Source of the DNA: Magnetococcales bacterium | Lineage (GTDB): Bacteria; Pseudomonadota; Alphaproteobacteria; UBA2136 | Direction of reading: 5' to 3' | DNA length: 46,931 nt | Assembly (NCBI GenBank): GCA_002689455.1 | Contig: NZGE01000040.1 | Span: 1-46,931, forward strand | Shown: piece by piece, positions 8,486 to 17,442 of the stretch | Layout: each line of letters begins with the position of its first letter | Position numbering within the stretch: the first letter of the stretch is position 1 | Made by a program: the position numbers and the translations under genes | Notes under the pieces: model-generated | Database searches by the model: none | Told to the model about the DNA's origin: nothing | What the model saw: only the letters and a program-made list of their open reading frames with translations

Positions 8486-9861
8486 ACGACCTATTTTCAT
8501 ATGCTGAAACACATGAAGAAAAGGCAACTACGCCAGCGAAACGTGATAATGTGTTAACGGTTTCACAGCTGTCAAACCAGTTGCGTTTAGCTGTGGAAGG
8601 GCAGTTTTCATCCCTTGCGGTGGAAGGTGAGATTTCGGGTCTTAAAAAAGCCGCTTCAGGGCATATTTATTTTGATTTAAAAGATGATCAAAACTTGGTT
8701 AAGTCCATTGTTTGGCGCAGCAGTGCGGATAAATTAAAACTGAACCTTGAAGATGGTCAGCATGTTGTGGTTTACGGTAAGCTCACCACTTATGGGGCAC
8801 GCAGTAATTACCAAATGATTGTCACAAGGGTTGAACTTGCAGGCCTTGGGGCTTTAATGCAAAAGTTTGAAGAAATGAAAGCACGTCTTGAAACAGAAGG
8901 TTTGTTTGATGCTGCACATAAAAAAGAAATTCCATTTATTCCCCATAAAATTGGTATCATTACGTCACCAACAGGTGCAGTAATTGAGGATATGCTTCAC
9001 CGTATCCGTGACCGCTTTCCAACACATGTTCAGCTTTACCCTGTATTGGTTCAAGGTGTTGGCGCAAAAGAACAAATTGCCGAGGGTGTGCGCTATTTTC
9101 ATAGTTTACCAGTGCATGAACAACCTGATGTTTTAATTGTGGCACGTGGGGGTGGTTCTTTAGAAGATTTATGGGCATTTAACGAAGAAGTTGTTGTGCG
9201 TGCTATTTTTGAATGTTCTATTCCTGTTATCAGTGCAGTTGGGCACGAGCCAGATGTAACTTTATGTGACTATGTAGCCGATTTACGCGCACCAACACCT
9301 ACAGGGGCAGCGGAAATGGTTGTGCCAGTACGTGCCGACCTTGTTTACACACTGTCACTGATGAAAGGTAAGCTCGATCAAGCAACGTTAAATTACACGT
9401 CAGGCCTTAAAAAACATATTCACCTTTTATCAAAAGCTTTGGGCGACCCCAAAAGTTATTTAAATCAGTCTAAAATGCGTTTAGATGAACGCAGTGAGCG
9501 CTTTTATAGTGCCTTTAGCAATTTCACTAAACTTAAAGGGCAAATGCTTAAGCCGTATATGCAAAGGTTTAAGCTTGAAAACTGGCAACAATTACAAAAG
9601 TCCAAGCATGTTGAACTGGAAAGGCTACAAAAACGCTTATCGGTGGAGCTTTTACAGAAAAAATTGATTGAAAATCAGCATAAGTTAAGCCAACAGCACA
9701 AATTACTTGAAAGTTATTCTTACGAAGGTCCATTAAAGCGTGGCTATGCATATGTGACGTCTGACACAGGTGAAGTAGTTCGTAAAGCATCAGAAATTCA
9801 ATCGGATAGTTTGAAAATACAATTTATTGATGCTGCGGTGAACGTTAAAACAACTAAGTAA
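8482..9861 (+). CDS. xseA: Exodeoxyribonuclease VII large subunit
   Basis: Catalytic subunit of the single-strand-specific nuclease ExoVII, 459 residues. Seen: an N-terminal OB-fold (residues about 25-120, beginning LTVSQLSNQL), then the nuclease domain with GIITSPTGAVIEDML, VARGGGSLEDLWAFNE and ISAVGHEPDVTLCDYVAD, a long coiled-coil region rich in Lys/Gln (about 300-420), and the C-terminal barrel remnant (GPLKRGYAYV). The ATG overlaps the previous stop. The small subunit gene xseB is not in this window. Confidence 0.97.
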   Translation: MNDLFSYAETHEEKATTPAKRDNVLTVSQLSNQLRLAVEGQFSSLAVEGEISGLKKAASGHIYFDLKDDQNLVKSIVWRSSADKLKLNLEDGQHVVVYGKLTTYGARSNYQMIVTRVELAGLGALMQKFEEMKARLETEGLFDAAHKKEIPFIPHKIGIITSPTGAVIEDMLHRIRDRFPTHVQLYPVLVQGVGAKEQIAEGVRYFHSLPVHEQPDVLIVARGGGSLEDLWAFNEEVVVRAIFECSIPVISAVGHEPDVTLCDYVADLRAPTPTGAAEMVVPVRADLVYTLSLMKGKLDQATLNYTSGLKKHIHLLSKALGDPKSYLNQSKMRLDERSERFYSAFSNFTKLKGQMLKPYMQRFKLENWQQLQKSKHVELERLQKRLSVELLQKKLIENQHKLSQQHKLLESYSYEGPLKRGYAYVTSDTGEVVRKASEIQSDSLKIQFIDAAVNVKTTK

Positions 9862-9874
9862 CACTAAAGGGGTA

Positions 9875-9903
9875 TTGTTATACTTTTTTTAGGGTCTTAT
9901 AAT
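9875..9903 (+). promoter_or_regulatory. Strong sigma70-type promoter
   Basis: TTGTTA, exactly 17 bases, then a perfect TATAAT at 9898-9903. Transcription would begin near 9910, about 155 bases before the nearest start codon and directly ahead of the structured element at 9941-10020. Confidence 0.65.
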
Positions 9904-9909
9904 TTAATT

Positions 9910-10020
9910 ATTATTCAGGGTGTTTATCTACAATCTTGTTAGAGCCAGACTTTTGCTTAGGGGTATTATAAAAGTCACTGAATGTGGTTAAAAAAAAGGG
10001 GGTTGGGCTCTCTTTTTTTT
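9910..10020 (+). ncRNA. Candidate small RNA with intrinsic terminator
   Basis: No protein frame is evident between xseA and the M23 gene. The predicted transcript has an outer stem AGAGCC (9941-9946) with GGCTCT (10006-10011), an inner perfect hairpin GACTTTT (9948-9954) with AAAAGTC (9970-9976), and eight T at 10013-10020. A strong promoter lies just upstream. Together these fit an independent transcript of about 110 bases. Alternatively the structure could be a long terminator for xseA. No known RNA family (4.5S, 6S, tmRNA) is recognised. Confidence 0.5.
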
Positions 10021-10063
10021 CGGACTATAGATTTTCAAATCAATTTTTGTCACACTGCTATCC

Positions 10064-10903
10064 ATGAAGAAAATATTACTCTTTGCACTATTGATGTTGA
10101 ATGTTTCAGTAAGCTGGGCTTTTGAAAGCACGCCTTATTTGAAATTTTTAAAAGGACACTTTGAACAAGGTGGCTACATTCATGGGGAAACAGTTCCTTT
10201 TGCGAAACTCACTTTAGGTGAACAAAAAACAACAGCCGATGAATTGGGTAAGTTTTTTATGGGGATTGAACGCTTAGCCGAACCTTCGCAAAAATTAGAA
10301 ATTTCAGTTCTAGGGGGTGATAATCATACAGTGCCCTTTAAAATTAAAACCCATGCATATGAAACACAATATATAAAAGGTGTGAAGGACAAGCACGTAA
10401 CACCAAGAAGTGAAGCTGACTGGGCGCAAATTAAAAGCGATACCGATAAAATTAACGCTGCAAGAGCGCACGAACCCTTATCGATTGACTATATTCTACA
10501 AGACTTTTCATATCCTGTAAGTGGCACGGTTACGGGTGTTTACGGTAGCCGACGCTTTTACAATGGGGAAGAGCGCAGCTGGCACAAAGGTTATGATTTT
10601 GCTGAAAAAACAGGAACGCCTATACATGCCCCACAAGCAGGTGTTGTGCGTTTGGCATTACCAAATTCATACTTTAATGGCAACTTGGTGATTGTGGAAC
10701 ATGGCTATGGCATGATGACACTTTATGCGCATTTAAACAGTATCAATGTGAAAGAAGGACAAGAAGTTCAAAAAGGCGATATCCTCGGAACATTAGGCTC
10801 AACAGGGCGTTCCACTGGTCCACATTTGCACTTTGGCCTTTATTGGGGTAAAATGGCATTAAATCCAATGCTGTTATACAAAGAACAGACAAGTTTAAAA
10901 TAA
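10064..10903 (+). CDS. M23 family metalloendopeptidase (LytM-type), exported
   Basis: Periplasmic peptidoglycan endopeptidase candidate of 279 residues. Seen: a signal peptide ending near AFES; an N-terminal domain of about 130 residues; then the M23 core with zinc ligands H174 and D178 in SWHKGYDF and the HxH pair H254/H256 in GPHLHFGL. The catalytic set is complete, so it is probably active rather than a divisome activator of the degenerate type. No obvious Shine-Dalgarno precedes the ATG. The following small membrane gene lies 13 bases downstream. Confidence 0.93.
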   Translation: MKKILLFALLMLNVSVSWAFESTPYLKFLKGHFEQGGYIHGETVPFAKLTLGEQKTTADELGKFFMGIERLAEPSQKLEISVLGGDNHTVPFKIKTHAYETQYIKGVKDKHVTPRSEADWAQIKSDTDKINAARAHEPLSIDYILQDFSYPVSGTVTGVYGSRRFYNGEERSWHKGYDFAEKTGTPIHAPQAGVVRLALPNSYFNGNLVIVEHGYGMMTLYAHLNSINVKEGQEVQKGDILGTLGSTGRSTGPHLHFGLYWGKMALNPMLLYKEQTSLK

Positions 10904-10916
10904 GGAATAGACACAC

Positions 10917-11327
10917 GTGCGATTATTTATGGGGATTATCCACACGGTTTTGATGATGGGCACATTAGCCTTAACCTATGAATATTATGACAATTTGGCA
11001 TATGAAATTCCAAGTTGGGTGCATACATTTGTGTACTTTGGTGTGATTGGGGTTTCTGTTGTTTGGGCTTTGGGCCACGCGCTTTTTGGTGCAGCCATGG
11101 GCATTGCCGCTGGCGGTGTGATGGACGGTATTCGTATGGGGCTTATTTTAGGCGTGGGCATGAGCATTGGCCGTGTTTGGCCGTATGTTTTAACATTTTC
11201 TGTGGGTGCATTTGCTTGTCACGCTCAAACTTGGGTGGTGGTGGCTTCTGCTTTAGCAGGGTTTATTTGCTTGGGTGTAAACACCATGGTGAAGTTTTTC
11301 TGGAGCGGGACATCTTCAGGGGTTTAA
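10917..11327 (+). CDS. Small four-helix membrane protein, function unknown
   Basis: 136 residues from a GTG start preceded by AAGGAATA at good spacing; an in-frame ATG four codons later is possible. About four membrane segments, with a glycine-rich central stretch (GAAMGIAAGGVMDGIRMG) that suggests close helix packing. It follows the M23 peptidase by 13 bases and is probably co-transcribed. It ends 14 bases before the convergent lipid A acyltransferase. I do not recognise the family. Confidence 0.75.
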   Translation: MRLFMGIIHTVLMMGTLALTYEYYDNLAYEIPSWVHTFVYFGVIGVSVVWALGHALFGAAMGIAAGGVMDGIRMGLILGVGMSIGRVWPYVLTFSVGAFACHAQTWVVVASALAGFICLGVNTMVKFFWSGTSSGV

Positions 11328-11341
11328 TTTATTTTAAATCA

Positions 11342-12331
11342 TTAAAGTGTTTGGTCAATTTTACGTGTAAAACGCTTGTGATGCCATAACCAAAGTGTTG
11401 GATCTTCTTTAATTTGCTCTTCAATAATGTTGTTAAACATTTGAATCGCATGTGCGCTATCTTTACGGGATTCGCCAATTTTCTTAAGTTTTACAGGTGG
11501 GTAAAACTTAATTTTAAAGTGTCCAAGTTTTGTACGTACTGCAAAAACAGGCACAACTTCACGGTTATATTTAAGGGCAAGGTCGGCAATGGCAGAAGGG
11601 CTTTTTACTTCTTGACCAAAAAATGTGCTTGCAATGCCGTCACTCATCTTCTGGTCGTTTAAAAAGCCAGCGCACATACCTTCTTTTACGGCTTTAATCA
11701 GTTTTTTGGCGCCTGGGATACCTTTTTCAATCATCAAACCGCTGTCTTGCCCTCTTAGCTTGGTGATGTAGCTGTTTACGTATGGGTTGTTGGCTTTGCG
11801 GTATATGCTTGCCATTGGAATGCCGTAATGACCAATGGTTTTGTTCACAACGTCCCAGTTGCCGTAGTGGGCTGTTAAAATAAGGCGCGAGGTGTCATTG
11901 CGTAAATGTTCAATGCCTTCCACTTCAACATGTTTTTTAAAATTATTGCTGTTGAGGCTATAAACCTTTGGCATTTCAAGCAGGGTTTGAATGAAGTTTT
12001 GTGTGGCTTTTTCGTGAATTTCACGCACTTCTTTTTCCGATTTTTCAGGAAAGCACAAACGAATGTTGTAACGTGCCATTTGGTTTGTGCTTGCTGGTAA
12101 GCTTGCTAAAAAAGTTCCTAACCATTGCCCCAATTTGCTTACAATTTTTAAGGGCACAATTTTAAACAATGCGAACATTGCTCGCAAAAGAATATACTGA
12201 AATAAATATATGGCTTTTCTAAGCAGCGTCTTGCCCTTTATTTTGTTGTTTGCGAACTTTGGCAAGCTTTTCTTCCACAAGTTCAATGATTTTTTCTTTA
12301 GAAGCATCGTCAAATGCAGGGCGTACCACAC
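11342..12331 (-). CDS. LpxL/HtrB-like lipid A acyltransferase
   Basis: Inner-membrane late acyltransferase that adds a secondary acyl chain to lipid A. Seen: the HX4D catalytic motif in TAHYGNWD, and family motifs FLNDQKMSDG and PVFAVRT. The start is uncertain. The longest frame opens with GTG at 12331, overlapping lpxK by 113 bases without a ribosome-binding site. Family alignments suggest translation begins near LLRKAIYLFQY at the very end of lpxK, where AAAGGG precedes a CTG codon by seven bases, giving about 290 residues. It is the last gene of the minus-strand lipid A cluster. Whether it acts as LpxL or LpxM cannot be told from sequence alone. Confidence 0.9.
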   Translation of the reverse strand: MWYALHLTMLLKKKSLNLWKKSLPKFANNKIKGKTLLRKAIYLFQYILLRAMFALFKIVPLKIVSKLGQWLGTFLASLPASTNQMARYNIRLCFPEKSEKEVREIHEKATQNFIQTLLEMPKVYSLNSNNFKKHVEVEGIEHLRNDTSRLILTAHYGNWDVVNKTIGHYGIPMASIYRKANNPYVNSYITKLRGQDSGLMIEKGIPGAKKLIKAVKEGMCAGFLNDQKMSDGIASTFFGQEVKSPSAIADLALKYNREVVPVFAVRTKLGHFKIKFYPPVKLKKIGESRKDSAHAIQMFNNIIEEQIKEDPTLWLWHHKRFTRKIDQTL

Positions 12332-13217
12332 GGCAACGCTTTTTAAAGTCTTTCGGTAGCTTTTCAGCGTCTTTAGGTGTTGTGACCAGCTGATGCCCGC
12401 CTGACTTTTGAATCAGCATTTTAAGGTCTTCTTCTGTGTATTTATGGTGGTCACCAAACACTTTACGGCCTGCAATATCAAGGTCGGCTTTAATCATCCC
12501 TTCAAAAAATTGCAATGGGTTACCAATGCCACAAAAAGCAAACAGTTGACGGCCAAGTAAGGCTGTAATGTCTTTTTCAAGTGGACGGCGTTTCATTTGA
12601 ATTTGAGGGATATCAAGTTCAACATTGGCTTTTTGGCTTACAACGGCAAAGTCTGCACGTTTGTGATTTTTAAGAGGTTCACGCAGAGGGCCTGCTGGAA
12701 TGGTAAAACCATTGCCAAATCCGTCTTGACCTACCACTAAAATATCCACATCACGTGGCAGTTTAAAGTGTTGGAATCCATCATCTAAAATAAGCAGCGT
12801 TGCGCCTTTTTCATAAGCCAGCTTAGCCGTTACACGGCGGTCTGGGCCAACCCAAATTTGGTCTGCAACGTCCATTGTAAACAGCATTTTAGGTTCGTCG
12901 CCCACCACTTCGGTGCTGTCATCACGGGTTACCATATGGGCGTCTTTTATTTGACCGCCGTACCCACGTGAAAGAATGGCAACAACTTCACCTTTTTTCC
13001 TGAAGTGTTCTGCAAGCATGGCAACAATTGGGGTTTTTCCGCTTCCTCCTGCAGTAATGTTACCTACTGAAATAATTGGAATATTTGGGCGTTCAGCCTT
13101 TTTTTCTTTTAAATGTTTGTCCAGTTTACCAAGCCCTTGGTAAATGAACGAAAGTGGCCATAAAACATATGACTTTAAACATTTTTTTTGCCAAAATTCT
13201 GGTGCTTGCCTTGGCAT
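12219..13217 (-). CDS. lpxK: Tetraacyldisaccharide 4'-kinase
   Basis: Phosphorylates the 4' position of the lipid A disaccharide precursor, giving lipid IVA, at the inner membrane. 332 residues. Seen: N-terminal membrane-associated helix, Walker A in GNITAGGSGKTP (about residues 52-63), and the family motif DDGFQHFKLPRDVDI. It lies 10 bases downstream of waaA, and its 3' end overlaps the following acyltransferase frame. Its position between waaA and an LpxL-like gene matches its pathway step. Confidence 0.96.
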   Translation of the reverse strand: MPRQAPEFWQKKCLKSYVLWPLSFIYQGLGKLDKHLKEKKAERPNIPIISVGNITAGGSGKTPIVAMLAEHFRKKGEVVAILSRGYGGQIKDAHMVTRDDSTEVVGDEPKMLFTMDVADQIWVGPDRRVTAKLAYEKGATLLILDDGFQHFKLPRDVDILVVGQDGFGNGFTIPAGPLREPLKNHKRADFAVVSQKANVELDIPQIQMKRRPLEKDITALLGRQLFAFCGIGNPLQFFEGMIKADLDIAGRKVFGDHHKYTEEDLKMLIQKSGGHQLVTTPKDAEKLPKDFKKRCRVVRPAFDDASKEKIIELVEEKLAKVRKQQNKGQDAA

Positions 13218-13227
13218 TTTATTCCCC

Positions 13228-14469
13228 CTAAATAGAACTTAAAAAATCTTCAATGCGGTTGAGTGTTTCAGCTGTTGCTCCACCCAAGTTTTGCATTTTT
13301 TCCCTAATTTTCTTTTCTGCTAGGGTTCTTTGTTTATCATTTTTTAGAAAATAAACAAGGTCTTTTTCAATATCTGCCATATTTTCAGACTGTAAAATAA
13401 TTTCACGTTCTTTAAATATGTGCATCATTTCTTTGAAGTTTTCCATGGAAGGACCGCAAACGGTCACACGCCCACACTTTAAAGGTTCAAATGGGTTTTG
13501 CCCACCACCGCTGAATAGGCTTTTACCCATAAGCACCACATGGGCTAAGTTATACCATAAGCCCATTTCGCCCAATGTGTCGGCAATGTATATATTTTCG
13601 GGTGCTTCACCTTCACTGCGTAGGGTACAGTTGAAACCTTTTGTTTTGAGTGTGTTTTGAATGCTCTTACCACGGTTTGGGTGGCGTGGTGCAATAATGG
13701 TAATAAGTTCAGGTATTTCTTTTTTCATTTTTTCATGCAAGGCGGCCATCACTTCTTCCTCACCTTGGTGGGTGCTGGCGCATACAAGAATTTTACGGGT
13801 TTCAAGAATTTGGCTTATTTTGTCCATGGACTCTTGGTCAAATGTTGCTGTTGGCGCATCGAATTTTAAATTGCCACTGTTTTCAACTGGTGTATCGCAC
13901 ACTTGTTTGAAGTTTTCGTATGAATCTTCACTTTGTGCCAAAATAAGTTGAATGCGGTTGAATAAAAAGCCTGTTAAGTTTTTATGTTTTGCATAACGTT
14001 TGGCACTGCGGTTGCTCATACGTCCATTAATGATGATGGGGTTGGGTGCTTGGCTTATCAGTTCTGGCCACAGTTCGGATTCAACAAATACACTTAAGTT
14101 GGGTTGCCAATGTTCCATAAAGCTTTTAACAGCAAAATAAAAGTCAATTGGAACATATTGATGAATAGCGCCTTTTGGTAAACGCTTTTGCATGAGCGAT
14201 GCCGATGTAACTGTGCCTGTTGTCACCAGAACGTTGAGTTCTTTATGGTTGTTTAACAGTTGTTCAATCAACGGTAAAATGGAAAGGCTTTCCCCCACAC
14301 TTGCGGCATGAAACCATACCAACTTTCCTGTTGGTCGTTGCTGTTTATAGCCCCCTAAACGTTCCATAAAGCGTTTTTTATCTTCTTTACCTTTATACAG
14401 GCGTGCTAAAAACCAAATATCCACCACAGGGGCTAGAAGAATCCAAAGTGTGCGGTATAAATAAAGCAT
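13228..14469 (-). CDS. waaA: 3-deoxy-D-manno-octulosonic acid transferase
   Basis: GT30 enzyme that transfers Kdo from CMP-Kdo to lipid IVA. 413 residues with an N-terminal membrane anchor (LYLYRTLWILLAPVVDIW). Seen: FHAASVGESLSILPLI carrying the probable catalytic Glu near residue 60, VFVESELWPELI, APRHPNRG, and GGGQNPFEPLKCG in the nucleotide-binding half. Its substrate is made by KdsB, encoded at 37790. The number of Kdo residues added cannot be read from sequence. Confidence 0.96.
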   Translation of the reverse strand: MLYLYRTLWILLAPVVDIWFLARLYKGKEDKKRFMERLGGYKQQRPTGKLVWFHAASVGESLSILPLIEQLLNNHKELNVLVTTGTVTSASLMQKRLPKGAIHQYVPIDFYFAVKSFMEHWQPNLSVFVESELWPELISQAPNPIIINGRMSNRSAKRYAKHKNLTGFLFNRIQLILAQSEDSYENFKQVCDTPVENSGNLKFDAPTATFDQESMDKISQILETRKILVCASTHQGEEEVMAALHEKMKKEIPELITIIAPRHPNRGKSIQNTLKTKGFNCTLRSEGEAPENIYIADTLGEMGLWYNLAHVVLMGKSLFSGGGQNPFEPLKCGRVTVCGPSMENFKEMMHIFKEREIILQSENMADIEKDLVYFLKNDKQRTLAEKKIREKMQNLGGATAETLNRIEDFLSSI

Positions 14470-14477
14470 GGTGAAAA

Positions 14478-15203
14478 TTACGATGCCTTTTGCATGGTTG
14501 GTTTTTCCGCAATGCTTGATGCGGGTTTAATGCCTGCTTTCTCGTCGGCCTCTTTTTCAACTTTATGTAAAGCATCTTCACAGTCTTGGTAAAAAATTTC
14601 ACGCTCTGTTTCGCTGGCGTTTTTGTGAATAATAAGTGGGTCGTGATAGTGAATGTAAACATCGCTACCCAGTTTTGGAAGCATGAACTTATCCCAGCTT
14701 TTGAAGAATTTTGAAGGATTACAGCTAATAGAAGCTGCAATAAGGGGTGCGCCTGTCATGCGGGCGGCTTCGGCTGCACCTGCTTGGAAGGTTCCGCGCG
14801 GACCTTTAGGCCCATCAGGCGTAATAAATAAGCTTTCACCTTCTTTAATGGTGATAATCATTTCTTTAAAGGCACGCACGCCACCTTTGGTTGAAGATCC
14901 TACAATGGTGGCATAGCCAAAAAGCTTTGCCGCAAACTTAACAATACGTCCGTCACTGTGGTCGCTAATTACGGCACGTGCTTTAACTTTTTTAGGGAAC
15001 AGGTAAGGCATAAGCAACAATCTGCCATGCCAAATGGCAATAATAAAAGGCTTGTTTTCTTGTTCTAAGGTGTCGACCACTGATTTATTTTTATAGTGGA
15101 ATTTACATGTCAGGCGTAATAAAAGAATGTATCCGCCGACCAAAAGCGCAATTATCCATTGACCTAGCCATGTTTTTAGGAACTTTTTCATTAAAAATTT
15201 CAC
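14478..15203 (-). CDS. DUF374 lysophospholipid acyltransferase-like protein
   Basis: 241 residues with an N-terminal membrane helix (WIIALLVGGYILLL). Seen: AIWHGRLLLMPYLF, SDHSDGRIVKFAA, GSSTKGGVRAF and ITPDGPKGPRG, which define the DUF374 family related to PlsC-type acyltransferases. In alphaproteobacteria it is commonly found between msbA and waaA and is presumed to act on lipid A or phospholipid; the exact acyl acceptor is not established. A second in-frame ATG four codons in could also be the start. The tail after residue 215 is charged. Confidence 0.9.
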   Translation of the reverse strand: MKFLMKKFLKTWLGQWIIALLVGGYILLLRLTCKFHYKNKSVVDTLEQENKPFIIAIWHGRLLLMPYLFPKKVKARAVISDHSDGRIVKFAAKLFGYATIVGSSTKGGVRAFKEMIITIKEGESLFITPDGPKGPRGTFQAGAAEAARMTGAPLIAASISCNPSKFFKSWDKFMLPKLGSDVYIHYHDPLIIHKNASETEREIFYQDCEDALHKVEKEADEKAGIKPASSIAEKPTMQKAS

Positions 15204-15215
15204 AGTTTTTCAACC

Positions 15216-16973
15216 TTATGCCTGTTGTTGCATTTTATATAGATTGGCATAGATACCATTTTTTTCAAGTAATTCTTGGTGTGAACCCGTTTCAACAACC
15301 TGTCCTTTATCTAAAACGTGGATAATGTCCGCATCTTGTGTGGTGGAGAGGCGATGCGCCACAATAAGGCTTGTACGGCCTTTCATCAGTTTGTTGAGCG
15401 CATCTTGAATGTTCTTTTCAGACTGTGTATCCAAGCTTGAAGTTGCTTCATCTAAAAGCAGGATGGGTGCGTTTTTAAGCATAGCGCGCGCAATGGCAAT
15501 ACGCTGACGTTGACCGCCTGATAAGCTGAAACCGTCTTCACCAACCACAGTGTCGTAACCGTTTTCACTTTCGGTGATGAAACCATCAGCCGATGCATCT
15601 TGTGCGGCTTTGATAATGTCTTCACGGTTGGCTGTTTGTGATCCGTACGCAATGTTATTGGCGATTGTGTCATTAAACAGTGCAACTTCTTGGGTCACAA
15701 GGCCAATGTTTTGACGCAGGGAATTTAAAGTAACATTGCTCACCTTTTGACCATCAATCAAAATTTCACCCTCTTTCGGGTCGAAAAAGCGGGGGATTAG
15801 GTTTAAAATGGTGCTTTTACCAGCGCCAGAAGCACCAACAAGTGCCACTTTTTTACCAGCAGGAATAGTTAGGTTTAAGCCTTCAATGGCGTTTTGCCCT
15901 TCTTCATATGCAAAGGTAATGTTTTTAAATTCAATTTCACCCTTTTTCACCTGAAGTTCAGCTGCACCTTCTTGCTCGGTGATGGTTGCTGGGCTATCCA
16001 TTAAATTAAATGTACGCTCGGCAGAAGCTAAACCTTCTTGCAGGTTGTTGTTGATGTTGGTCACACTTTTAAGGGGGCGGTAAATGCTCATTGCCGCAGT
16101 CAGGAAGGACATGAATTCACCCGCTGTCATTTCACCATTCCAAATTAGCGAACAGCCATACATAATAACACCCGCAATAATTAAACCGCCTAAAAGCTCC
16201 ATCACAGGGGAAGAAAGTGCACGGACACGCGCCATTTTAATAAGCAATTTAAATACATTGTTAATGCTTTTATTGCTGCGGTCAATTTCGTAATTTTCCA
16301 TGGTGAAGGACTTTACTTGGCGAATATGCCCAAGGCTTTCTTTTAAAATGCCACCTAAAGAACCCATTTCTTCTTGTGTGCCACCGCTGTATTTACGCAT
16401 ACGGCGCCCAAAATAAATGATTGGCGCTGAAGCCAATGGAATAATGGTGAGGCAAATAAGTGCAAGCTTCCAGTTTTGGTGAACCATTAAAACAATTAAA
16501 CCAATAATCATCGGTACGTCTTTTAAAACACCTGTAATGGTGTTGGAAAGGGCTTTTTTAAGTTGGTGTAAGTCGAATACAAATCGGCTGGTTAAACCTG
16601 AAACCGTTTCTTTTTGTAAAAAGGCAAGGTCATGGTGAATAACATGCTTGTAAAGGTTTGTTTGTAGGTCGGCAATCATGCGTTGACCTATAAATTCCAT
16701 AAGGTAATTTTGAAAATAACCCGCTACACCTTTAATAAAGAAAATAAGAACGGTAAGCCCTGGTACAATGTAAAACAAAGCTTCGTTTTTATTGATGAGA
16801 AGTTCATCTAAAATGGGTTGAATCATCTTTGCGGTCAGGGCTGTGCAAACCGCAACAATAATCATACAAAAAACAGCCATACCCAAACGCCCTTTATGTG
16901 GTGCCAAATAATCTTTGACGAGACGTTTAACTAAATGAAAGGTATGGCTGTTGTTTGAATTGTTTTGGGTCAT
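15216..16973 (-). CDS. msbA: MsbA-type lipid A/lipid exporter ABC transporter
   Basis: Half-size ABC exporter, 585 residues, acting as a homodimer to flip lipid A-core across the inner membrane. Seen: six-helix membrane domain (about 20-320), Walker A GASGAGKST near residue 380, signature LSGGQRQRIAIARA near 485, Walker B ILLLDEATSSLD near 505 and the switch His in IVAHRLSTT. The assignment as MsbA rather than another B-family exporter rests on its place in the lipid A operon. The ATG overlaps the stop of the upstream small gene by four bases. Confidence 0.93.
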   Translation of the reverse strand: MTQNNSNNSHTFHLVKRLVKDYLAPHKGRLGMAVFCMIIVAVCTALTAKMIQPILDELLINKNEALFYIVPGLTVLIFFIKGVAGYFQNYLMEFIGQRMIADLQTNLYKHVIHHDLAFLQKETVSGLTSRFVFDLHQLKKALSNTITGVLKDVPMIIGLIVLMVHQNWKLALICLTIIPLASAPIIYFGRRMRKYSGGTQEEMGSLGGILKESLGHIRQVKSFTMENYEIDRSNKSINNVFKLLIKMARVRALSSPVMELLGGLIIAGVIMYGCSLIWNGEMTAGEFMSFLTAAMSIYRPLKSVTNINNNLQEGLASAERTFNLMDSPATITEQEGAAELQVKKGEIEFKNITFAYEEGQNAIEGLNLTIPAGKKVALVGASGAGKSTILNLIPRFFDPKEGEILIDGQKVSNVTLNSLRQNIGLVTQEVALFNDTIANNIAYGSQTANREDIIKAAQDASADGFITESENGYDTVVGEDGFSLSGGQRQRIAIARAMLKNAPILLLDEATSSLDTQSEKNIQDALNKLMKGRTSLIVAHRLSTTQDADIIHVLDKGQVVETGSHQELLEKNGIYANLYKMQQQA

Positions 16974-17323
16974 TCACTGTTGCTTTGGTTTTGTAAAAAT
17001 GCTTTCCAAGCACCTATAGCCTTTTTATCGTCATTTTGCAAGGCTTCTATCAGTGAAAGCATTGTTGCTTGGCTGACCAAAAGCATGTCATCTGCTGGGC
17101 AATCTAATACATAATGCCCTGCAACTTGGGCTTTAAAAAGGGGTGCGCCCGTAATGGGGTTGTTACCCTTTGTAAAGCTTTTGAATTTTTCTTCTGTTTG
17201 TTTGTGGCGTTTTTCAATGCCTTCTAAAATGTCATGCAATGCTTGTTTTGATTTGTTTTCTTCTTTTACAAAGTATTCATCTTCGCGTACGCGTTTCATT
17301 TCGTCCCATGCTGATGTGCTCAT
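16970..17323 (-). CDS. Small soluble protein of unknown function, leads the msbA operon
   Basis: 117 residues, no signal peptide or membrane segment. The N-terminus (SAWDEMKRVREDEYFVKEE) is charged and helical; the middle holds NPITGAPLFKAQVAGHY and a CPADDMLLV stretch. AAGGAT precedes the ATG at good spacing, and the stop overlaps the msbA start (ATGA), so it is the first gene of the lipid A operon and translationally coupled to msbA. I do not recognise the family; it may be a cytoplasmic regulator or an accessory of the exporter. Confidence 0.8.
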   Translation of the reverse strand: MSTSAWDEMKRVREDEYFVKEENKSKQALHDILEGIEKRHKQTEEKFKSFTKGNNPITGAPLFKAQVAGHYVLDCPADDMLLVSQATMLSLIEALQNDDKKAIGAWKAFLQNQSNSE

Positions 17324-17380
17324 AGCATAATCCTTATCTTGTTATTTGTATTCAATCTCGTTGCGAATTTTTGCAATTTG

Positions 17381-17410
17381 TTGTATCCCTATTTTTAAAT
17401 TTTAGATACT
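17381..17410 (+). promoter_or_regulatory. Possible promoter for the PAP2-glycosyltransferase operon
   Basis: TTGTAT, an 18-base spacer and GATACT lie in the 119-base divergent gap, 33 bases before the first possible start of the PAP2 gene. Matches are moderate. Confidence 0.3.
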
Positions 17411-17442
17411 AAGCAAGCAAACAACAAGGGGTAAAATTCATT

